NCBI RefSeq assembly: GCF_014202905.1
Contig: NZ_JACHHY010000014.1
Span: 62,001 to 126,000, forward strand
Origin: Chitinivorax tropicus
GTDB lineage: Bacteria > Pseudomonadota > Gammaproteobacteria > Burkholderiales > SCOH01
Length of the DNA: 64,000 nucleotides
Reading direction: 5' to 3'
Shown in pieces: positions 55,556 to 64,000 of the stretch. Both the position numbers and the translations under genes were made by a program. Under the pieces are notes generated by a model. It was given only the letters and a program-made list of their open reading frames with translations, searched no databases and was not told the DNA's origin. Position 1 is the first letter of the stretch, and each line of letters opens with the position of its first letter.

Positions 55556-55992
55556 ACCAGAGCCCTGCTTGCATACGCATAGCGCGTACCCATGTTCTGC
55601 CGATAGATTTCAGGATGCTTCATCAGATGATCGGTAATCCAGGGTTGGTTGTATCCAAGATGGAAAGTTTCATACAGCACGTCGCCAATTGACGTGCCAC
55701 AGCTCATGTAGCCCCCCGTCGCAACGGCTAAGCTGCCAACAGCCGCACCGGCATAATATGAGGCGGACAGAGCACCAACTATGGCCAATTTTTCAAGACT
55801 TGTCGCTGCTCCGATCACTTCCATGACAGTAACGGACTTTCCAAATTTATCAATCATTCCAAGCAAGGTCGCAATGGTTGATGTCGCTGTGCTCTGGGTT
55901 CCAAATAAAGAATCAGGGGCTGGCAAACCCAAATCTTCCATATTTTCCTTGAAATATTTGAAGAAGTTATTGTCATCTTTGCATTGGGGCAT
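55552..55992 (-). CDS. Unknown glycine/alanine-rich protein (possible effector)
   Basis: A 146-residue protein. The polar N-terminus (MPQCKDDNNFFKYFKENMEDLG) is followed by SLFGTQSTATSTIATLLGMIDKFG and a long small-residue hydrophobic region (LAIVGALSASYYAGAAVGSLAVATGGYM) with glycine-zipper spacing, then a polar C-terminus (NQPWITDHLMKHPEIYRQNMGTRYAYA). There is no Sec signal. I recall similar uncharacterised proteins in other Proteobacteria but cannot name a family. It is coupled by a 4-nt overlap to the two-helix gene. A membrane-inserting effector is possible. Confidence 0.65.
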   Translation of the reverse strand: MPQCKDDNNFFKYFKENMEDLGLPAPDSLFGTQSTATSTIATLLGMIDKFGKSVTVMEVIGAATSLEKLAIVGALSASYYAGAAVGSLAVATGGYMSCGTSIGDVLYETFHLGYNQPWITDHLMKHPEIYRQNMGTRYAYASRALV

Positions 55993-56447
55993 GTTGTAGC
56001 TCGCGAATTAAAATCGAGATAAGTCCAAGCCTAGGCTAATGCTGATTGCATGTCAATTTTCATTACTTGTTTGACATGTATTTATATTTTTTGTGATTAA
56101 TGATATTTCTTTATAATTAATAGCATGATTGATAAGTCAGTGCATGTCAGTGGCGATCCATCGGCCTATTTACTTGGGTTGCATGGTGATGCTTTTTATC
56201 GAATGTATATAAACAGTGTGCTTTGAGTAACTGATAAGACAGGCTGACGCCCAGCAATCCATCGTGCTGCCACATCCGCTGGTATGCCTGCATTGGCCCG
56301 TGCTGACAGTGAGCCTAAGCGCATCGTTGATTTCACTCATTGCCTCTTCTTGTTTTTCATCATGGTTTGTCGTGCGACAAGCATTCACTACCCGCCCCCA
56401 ATAGGCTATGAAACAATGTCCACCTCGTTTTTCCTGTTGAATCGACC
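55993..56447. other. AT-rich divergent intergenic region
   Basis: About 455 nt between the unknown pair and the FecCD permease. From 56050 to 56130 it is strongly AT-rich (TTAATGATATTTCTTTATAATTAATAG) and may hold promoters; a poor Fur-box-like match (TGATTAATGATATTT) is too weak to call. No riboswitch-like conserved core was found. A minus-strand frame at 56170-56388 is not supported. Confidence 0.4.
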
Positions 56448-57476
56448 ATGACCGAGCAAGTGTTACCCAACTCGACTACCCGCCCAGCCTGGGCGCCCAC
56501 GACATGGCTGGTGATCTTGCTGGGTGGCTTGCTGCTGATCATGCTGGTGTCGGCATTGGTGGGCGCGGTGGGCCTTTCCCCCTCCAGCTTGCTGGCCGGG
56601 TTATTTGGGCAAACAGGTGATGAGGCGAAGATGGCCCGTACCGTGCTGCTGCAGATCAGACTGCCGCGTATCGCGTTGGGGATTGGGTGTGGCGTGGCAT
56701 TGGCCGTGGCGGGTTGTGTGATGCAATCGATGTTTCGCAACCCACTGGCGGACCCCGGCTTGTTGGGGGTGTCCAGCGGTGCCGCCCTGGGTGCGACCAC
56801 CGTGATCGCGCTGGGTGTGGCAGGGCTGTACGCATTGCCAGTGGCGGCGTTTGGCGGTGCATTGCTTGCCACCGGGCTGGTGATGTTGATCGGCAGGCTG
56901 CAACCCCATCGTGGCAGCCTGGCGTTGCTGCTGGCGGGTATTGCCATCAATGCCATCAACAGTAGCTTGATCGGGACGTTGACCTATATCGCGGGCGATG
57001 AGGCATTACGTAGCATCGTGTTCTGGTCCTTGGGCAGCCTGGGTGGGGCGACCTGGCAAGGTGCGCTGTGGCTGCTGCCAGCCAGCCTAGTGCTGACGGG
57101 CTGGGTGCTGCGTGATTGGCGAGCGTTGAATGCGTTTTTGCTGGGTGAGGCCGAGGCTTGGCATGCTGGGTTTGACGTGATCCGTATCCGACGACGACTG
57201 ATTCTGCTCGTGGCTTTGCTGGTTGGTGTTGCGGTGGCGTGGTGTGGTGCCATTGGCTTTGTTGGGCTGGTGGTGCCGCATCTGATGCGATTGTTGCTCG
57301 GGGCCAATCACCGCTGGCTGCTACCGGCATCGGCCTTGTCTGGCGCGATTCTGCTGGTCTTGGCCGATACCGTGGCGCGCACGGTCATCTCCCCAGCCGA
57401 ATTGCCCATTGGTCTGCTGACCAGCCTGATCGGCGGCCCATTCTTTCTATGGTTGATGATCAAAGGGCAGCGCTGA
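56448..57476 (+). CDS. FecCD-family ABC permease (haem/siderophore/cobalamin type)
   Basis: A 342-residue BtuC/HmuU-like permease with about ten helices. Family blocks: QIRLPRIALGIGCGVALAVAG, MQSMFRNPLADPGLLGVSSGAALG, FWSLGSLGGATW, and the ATPase-coupling region GFVGLVVPHLMRLLLGANHRWLLPASALSGA (in part: GLVVPHLMRLLLGANHRW). It imports iron chelates, haem or cobalamin. The ATPase gene overlaps its stop by 1 nt. No periplasmic binding protein or receptor gene is adjacent, so the ligand is open. Confidence 0.9.
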   Translation: MTEQVLPNSTTRPAWAPTTWLVILLGGLLLIMLVSALVGAVGLSPSSLLAGLFGQTGDEAKMARTVLLQIRLPRIALGIGCGVALAVAGCVMQSMFRNPLADPGLLGVSSGAALGATTVIALGVAGLYALPVAAFGGALLATGLVMLIGRLQPHRGSLALLLAGIAINAINSSLIGTLTYIAGDEALRSIVFWSLGSLGGATWQGALWLLPASLVLTGWVLRDWRALNAFLLGEAEAWHAGFDVIRIRRRLILLVALLVGVAVAWCGAIGFVGLVVPHLMRLLLGANHRWLLPASALSGAILLVLADTVARTVISPAELPIGLLTSLIGGPFFLWLMIKGQR

Positions 57477-58249
57477 TGTTGCATGCGGAACACATTACTT
57501 TCAGTCGCCAGAGCAGGCTTGTCTTGCAGCAAGTGACCGTGGCGGTGGCGTCTGGCCGGGTGCTGGCTCTGCTGGGGCCGAATGGCGCAGGCAAATCGAC
57601 ACTGCTCTCGATCCTGGCGGGCACGCTCCGGCCTGACCAGGGGCAGGTCAGGCTGGGGGGCCGGATGCTGGCCCATTATCGCGCTGATGAGTTGGCCCGA
57701 CATCGCGCCATGCTTGCCCAGCAGACCAAGCTGGATTTTCCGTTGACAGTCTACGAGGTCGTGGCAATGGGTTGTTATTGTCACCCGCCCGAAGTCAGGG
57801 CCAACGAGGCCGAAATCGTCCAGCAAGCCCTGCGCATGGCCGACGCTGTTCCGTTCGCCCAGCGTCCATTCACCGCCTTGTCTGGCGGCGAGCAGCGGCG
57901 CGTGCAGCTGGCGCGCGTCCTGGCGCAATTACTGGGCGCTGTCAGCCAGCCATGTTATCTCCTGTTGGATGAGCCCACCGCCGGTCTGGACCCCAGTCAC
58001 CAGCTGCAGGTGCTTCAGCTGGCCCGCCAGCTGGCGAGAGAGCAGGGCTGGGGTGTGATCGTAGTGCTGCACGAGCTGAATCTGGCTGCGCAATACGCGG
58101 ACGATATCTTACTGTTGCATCAAGGTGCCGTGGTTGCACACGGCTCACCCTGCGATGTGCTGACGCAAGAGCGGTTGGCCAAGGTGTATCAGATCGAAGC
58201 CGAATGGCTCGAACATCCACATAGTAAGCGTCCTTTCATCATCTACTGA
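57476..58249 (+). CDS. HmuV/FecE-like ABC ATPase
   Basis: A 257-residue ABC ATPase. Walker A GPNGAGKST, the Q-loop in MLAQQTKLDFPL, signature LSGGEQRRVQLARVL, Walker B CYLLLDEPTAGLD, and the switch His in VLHELNLAAQYAD. The extended Q-loop and ELARHRAMLAQ are typical of haem importers (HmuV). The ATG at 57476 overlaps the permease stop (TGATG); the longer frame from 57239 is a permease shadow. The likely pair is HmuU-HmuV, by similarity of the ATPase. Confidence 0.9.
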   Translation: MLHAEHITFSRQSRLVLQQVTVAVASGRVLALLGPNGAGKSTLLSILAGTLRPDQGQVRLGGRMLAHYRADELARHRAMLAQQTKLDFPLTVYEVVAMGCYCHPPEVRANEAEIVQQALRMADAVPFAQRPFTALSGGEQRRVQLARVLAQLLGAVSQPCYLLLDEPTAGLDPSHQLQVLQLARQLAREQGWGVIVVLHELNLAAQYADDILLLHQGAVVAHGSPCDVLTQERLAKVYQIEAEWLEHPHSKRPFIIY

Positions 58250-58312
58250 CTGAAGGGAACGGGCGGTTGCCAGCACGAGCCTGGGCCAGGGTTGATTGTT
58301 GAATTTTGTAAA

Positions 58313-58336
58313 ATTAAATTGTGTACAATTTAATTG
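58313..58336. promoter_or_regulatory. OhrR-box palindrome overlapping the gpx promoter
   Basis: Perfect 10-bp inverted repeat AATTAAATTG/CAATTTAATT around TGTA, close to the OhrR operator consensus (TACAATT-AATTGTA). It overlaps a TACAAT -10 candidate (58325-58330) with TTGAAT at 58300-58305 as -35 (19-nt spacer). The OhrR-like gene is second in this operon. Confidence 0.78.
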
Positions 58337-58386
58337 TTTGATAGAGTGAAGGCACTTCCTCCCTTCAACCATTCAGGAGCTTTGAC

Positions 58387-58878
58387 ATGTCTGCACTGTA
58401 TGATCTCTCGGCACCATCCATTTCCGGCCAAGATACCCCGCTGGCTCAATTCAAGGACAAGGTGCTGCTGATTGTGAACACCGCCAGCAAATGTGGCTTC
58501 ACGCCGCAGTATGAAGGGCTGGAAAAGCTCCATGAACAGTACGTAGACAAGGGGCTGGCCGTCTTGGGCTTCCCATGCAATCAATTCGGTGCGCAGGAGC
58601 CTGGCACAGAAGGTGAGATTGCGGAATTCTGCCAACTGAACTACGGCGTATCCTTCCCCATGTTCGCCAAGATCGATGTGAATGGCGACAACACGCACCC
58701 GATCTACCAATTCCTTAAAAAATCAGCACCCGGCATCCTGGGCTCTGAGGCAATCAAGTGGAACTTCACCAAATTTCTGGTGGATCGCAATGGTAAGGTG
58801 ATTGACCGATATGCCCCGACTACCAAACCGGAAGACCTGGCTTCAGATATCGAAAAATTGCTCGCGGCACAAAGCTGA
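58387..58878 (+). CDS. Glutathione peroxidase family protein
   Basis: A 163-residue Gpx/BtuE-type thiol peroxidase reducing organic hydroperoxides and H2O2. The catalytic tetrad is visible: C36 in [15 protein letters not shown], Gln66 in GFPCNQFG, Trp125 and Asn126 in IKWNFTKF. A second Cys at 64 and another in EFCQLNYG could be resolving cysteines for thioredoxin-linked turnover. The ATG follows CAGGAGC. It is co-transcribed with an OhrR-like regulator under an OhrR-box. Confidence 0.94.
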   Translation: MSALYDLSAPSISGQDTPLAQFKDKVLLIVNTASKCGFTPQYEGLEKLHEQYVDKGLAVLGFPCNQFGAQEPGTEGEIAEFCQLNYGVSFPMFAKIDVNGDNTHPIYQFLKKSAPGILGSEAIKWNFTKFLVDRNGKVIDRYAPTTKPEDLASDIEKLLAAQS

Positions 58879-58880
58879 GT

Positions 58881-59345
58881 ATGCAAACCACCAATCCAGG
58901 CGATGGCCTGATGCTGGATCAGCAACTGTGCTTCACGTTGTATGCGGCATCGCGGCTGATGGTACAGGCCTACCAGCCTTTCCTGGAAAGGTTGGGCCTG
59001 ACCTACCCACAGTATTTGGTCATGCTGGTGCTGTGGGAGCAAGATGGGCTGGCTGTCAAACAACTGGGTGAGCGGCTGCTGCTGGATTCCGGCACACTGA
59101 CGCCACTCTTGAAGCGCCTGGCCGCGCTGGGGCATGTCATTCGGCAACGATCGGATGTAGATGAACGGCAGGTAGTGATCGAGCTGACGGAAGCAGGCAG
59201 GGCGTTGCGGCAACAGGCGGTCATCATGCGCCAGCAGATGCAAAGCCAGTTTGGGCCGATGCTCGATGGAGTCGATGCGCTCCAGACGCCGCTGAAATCG
59301 TTTATTTCGCAGATTCGAATAATGAAAACCGCTAATGCAGATTGA
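58881..59345 (+). CDS. ohrR: MarR-family organic-hydroperoxide sensor OhrR
   Basis: A 154-residue MarR-family repressor. The peroxide-sensing Cys17 is in LDQQLCFTLYAASR, as in OhrR, and the winged helix covers LTYPQYLVMLVLWEQDGLAVKQLGERLLLDSGTLTPLLKRL (key block LDSGTLTPLLKRL). The C-terminal helices form the dimer. Oxidation of the Cys releases DNA. It begins 2 nt after gpx and should autoregulate through the palindrome at 58313-58336. Usually OhrR partners ohr; here it partners a glutathione peroxidase. Confidence 0.9.
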   Translation: MQTTNPGDGLMLDQQLCFTLYAASRLMVQAYQPFLERLGLTYPQYLVMLVLWEQDGLAVKQLGERLLLDSGTLTPLLKRLAALGHVIRQRSDVDERQVVIELTEAGRALRQQAVIMRQQMQSQFGPMLDGVDALQTPLKSFISQIRIMKTANAD

Positions 59346-59370
59346 AGAAATACGCTGGCTGCGTTAAAAT
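59342..59370 (+). promoter_or_regulatory. Candidate promoter upstream of carA
   Basis: TTGAAG (59342-59347), a 17-nt spacer and TAAAAT (59365-59370), overlapping the end of ohrR. It would start transcription near 59377, about 20 nt before the terminator-like hairpin. A second candidate (TTGCGC, 18 nt, TATAGC at 59463-59492) lies after the hairpin. Confidence 0.45.
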
Positions 59371-59394
59371 TGCAACAAATTCAACGCAAACGAC

Positions 59395-59427
59395 ACGGGA
59401 TAGGCCCTTTGCCTATCCCGTTTTGTT
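59395..59427 (+). terminator. Intrinsic terminator or attenuator before carA
   Basis: CGGGATAGGC/GCCTATCCCG stem (10 bp, 5-nt loop) followed by TTTTGTT. It either ends gpx-ohrR or attenuates carAB, depending on which carA promoter is used. Confidence 0.8.
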
Positions 59428-59512
59428 ACGCCCTTCTTACGGAGGGGTTCGACACACGCCTGTTGCGCATGATTCGGGCCCGACTGTATAGCATTTACTT
59501 CAGGAGCCGCTG

Positions 59513-60646
59513 GTGTCTCACACAAAGTCTGCACTGCTCGCGCTGGCCGACGGCACATTGTTCCACGGGGTTTCCATTGGTAGCGATGGCCACACAATCG
59601 GTGAAGTGGTCTTCAATACCGCCATGACTGGCTATCAGGAAATCCTGACCGATCCGTCCTACTACAAGCAATTGGTGACGCTGACCTATCCGCACATTGG
59701 CAATGTCGGGGTCAACCAGGAAGACGCCGAATCCCGACGGGTTTTCGCATCTGGCTTGATCATCCGTAATCTGCCGCTGGTGGCGTCCAACTGGCGTAGC
59801 GAACAAAGCCTGTCCGACTACCTGAAGGCCAATCATGTGGTGGCGATTGCCGATATCGACACCCGCAAATTGACACGTATTCTGCGCGAAAAGGGTGCGC
59901 AGCCAGGCTGCATCATCACTGGCGATCAGATCGATGCAGCCAAGGCCGTCGAGTTGGCCAAGAGCTTTGGCTCCATGGCAGGGCAGGATCTGGCCAAGGT
60001 GGTGACCTGCGAACAATCTTATACATGGAACACTCGCGAGTGGCGGCTGGGCAAAGGTTATACCGAGCAGTCCACGCCCGGATTCCATGTGGTCGCATTT
60101 GACTACGGGGTGAAGCACAACATCCTGCGCATGCTCGCAGAGCGTGGCTGCAAGCTGACTGTGCTGCCGGCCACTGCGACAGCAGAGGAAGCCTTGCGCC
60201 ACCAGCCTGATGGAATTTTCCTGTCAAATGGCCCTGGCGACCCAGAGCCTTGCGATTACGCCATCCAGGCAATCCGCACATTGCTGGACAAAAATCTGCC
60301 CATTTTCGGCATCTGCCTTGGCCACCAGCTGCTTGGGCTTGCTGCGGGCGGCAAGACCAGCAAGATGAAGTTTGGCCACCACGGGGCCAACCATCCGGTA
60401 CAGGATCTTGACACCAAGCAGGTGATGATCACCAGCCAGAATCATGGTTTTCAGGTGGATGAAGCCAGCTTGCCCGCCAATGTCCGTGTGACGCATCGCT
60501 CGTTGTTCGATGGCACCGTGCAGGGCATTGCACTGACCGACAAGCCGGCCTACAGCTTCCAAGGGCACCCGGAAGCCAGCCCCGGCCCGCATGACGTCGC
60601 CTACCTGTTCGACAAGTTCATCAAATTGATGGCTGAACGCAAGTAA
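59513..60646 (+). CDS. carA: Carbamoyl-phosphate synthase small (glutaminase) subunit
   Basis: A 377-residue subunit that hydrolyses glutamine and channels ammonia to CarB. The CarA N-terminal domain ([39 protein letters not shown], key block [16 protein letters not shown]) precedes a class I glutaminase domain with nucleophile Cys in [14 protein letters not shown] and His/Glu in [11 protein letters not shown]. The GTG start has CAGGAGC 7 nt upstream. It lies 14 nt before carB. Confidence 0.96.
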   Translation: MSHTKSALLALADGTLFHGVSIGSDGHTIGEVVFNTAMTGYQEILTDPSYYKQLVTLTYPHIGNVGVNQEDAESRRVFASGLIIRNLPLVASNWRSEQSLSDYLKANHVVAIADIDTRKLTRILREKGAQPGCIITGDQIDAAKAVELAKSFGSMAGQDLAKVVTCEQSYTWNTREWRLGKGYTEQSTPGFHVVAFDYGVKHNILRMLAERGCKLTVLPATATAEEALRHQPDGIFLSNGPGDPEPCDYAIQAIRTLLDKNLPIFGICLGHQLLGLAAGGKTSKMKFGHHGANHPVQDLDTKQVMITSQNHGFQVDEASLPANVRVTHRSLFDGTVQGIALTDKPAYSFQGHPEASPGPHDVAYLFDKFIKLMAERK

Positions 60647-60660
60647 TCTAAGGACCCACC

Positions 60661-63876
<3,216 letters not shown>

Positions 63877-63898
63877 ACTATCTTATTAACTTTCTCAA

Positions 63899-63933
63899 GG
63901 CCGCCGTTTCCGGAACGTGCGGCCTGTTCTTTT
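63899..63933 (+). terminator. Hairpin between carB and greA
   Basis: GGCCGC/GCGGCC outer stem around an imperfect GTTTCCGGAAC inner palindrome, followed by TGTTCTTTT. It would terminate or reduce read-through into greA. Confidence 0.65.
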
Positions 63934-63952
63934 GCTAGTGGAGTTTCTGGCT

Positions 63953-64000
63953 ATGATCAAAATCCCGCTGACGGTAGTAGGCGCTGAGTTATTGAAAGAA
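63953..64000 (+). CDS. greA: Transcription elongation factor GreA (3' truncated by window end)
   Basis: Only 16 codons are visible (MIKIPLTVVGAELLKE). This matches the conserved GreA opening, in which the coiled-coil N-terminus enters the RNA polymerase secondary channel. The carB-greA order is common in betaproteobacteria. GTGGAG precedes the ATG by about 9 nt. Confidence 0.85.
   Translation, partial: MIKIPLTVVGAELLKE

Noticed and set aside
56170-56388. 72-codon minus-strand frame
   Set aside because: No ribosome site, no family resemblance, and placed in the promoter region of the permease.
55993-56447. Cobalamin riboswitch or Fur box upstream of the FecCD permease
   Set aside because: No conserved B12-box core was seen, and the best Fur-like match is poor.

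Overview
The window looks like the chromosome of a PHA-accumulating betaproteobacterium, probably Neisseriales-like (Chitinivorax/Chromobacterium relatives). This rests on gene content only: a phaC-phaA pair with phaR and phasin, a divergent rluD/bamD pair, an fur-aat-bpt-pyrD run, an rnfABCDGE-nth cluster and carAB-greA. It is mostly housekeeping DNA with small accessory patches. I saw no tRNA, rRNA, CRISPR array, insertion sequence or prophage.

Layout. 1-1.9 kb: the 3' part of a large secreted-type protein with a phospholipase-A2-like motif and a C-terminal HNH-like segment. 2-6.2 kb: a prolyl-4-hydroxylase-like oxygenase, a TRIC/YadS channel, rimO and a GNAT acetyltransferase. 6.2-13.8 kb: PHA metabolism (phaR divergent from phasin; phaC-phaA), interrupted by a PLP enzyme and an AT-rich 1.8 kb stretch holding only tiny membrane-protein genes. 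14.5-20.7 kb: a Tat-exported HAD phosphatase, an orphan PhnD-like binding protein and a TonB-dependent receptor. 20.8-23.3 kb: pgeF-rluD facing bamD. 23.5-27.6 kb: a methyltransferase, minCDE and a YbaK-like deacylase, bracketed by two intergenic elements that each carry paired DnaA boxes at identical spacing.

27.7-32.9 kb is a nucleoside salvage operon, nupC-deoC-deoA-deoB-cdd, with a perfect LacI/PurR-type palindrome upstream. 33.3-37.1 kb is accessory: a halogenase/LodB-like flavoprotein coupled to an unknown 118-residue protein, and a large subtilase in which Glu appears to replace the catalytic His. 37.5-40.7 kb holds a DUF6502 protein and an SbtA bicarbonate transporter divergent from a LysR regulator.

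40.7-52.6 kb is a long co-directional minus-strand run: fur, aat, bpt, pyrD, a methyltransferase, hutD, then rnfA-B-C, an unknown secreted protein, rnfD-G, a periplasmic amino-acid-binding protein, rnfE and nth. The two non-Rnf genes inside the rnf cluster are unusual. 52.8-55 kb holds bamE, dapB and a TPR lipoprotein whose signal-peptide codons form a terminator-like hairpin. 55.4-56 kb holds an unknown glycine-rich protein overlapping a tiny two-helix membrane protein, a possible toxin/immunity pair. 56.4-58.2 kb holds a FecCD permease and its ATPase. 58.3-59.3 kb is a glutathione peroxidase-OhrR operon with an OhrR-box palindrome. carA-carB-greA close the window, with a terminator-like hairpin in the carA leader.
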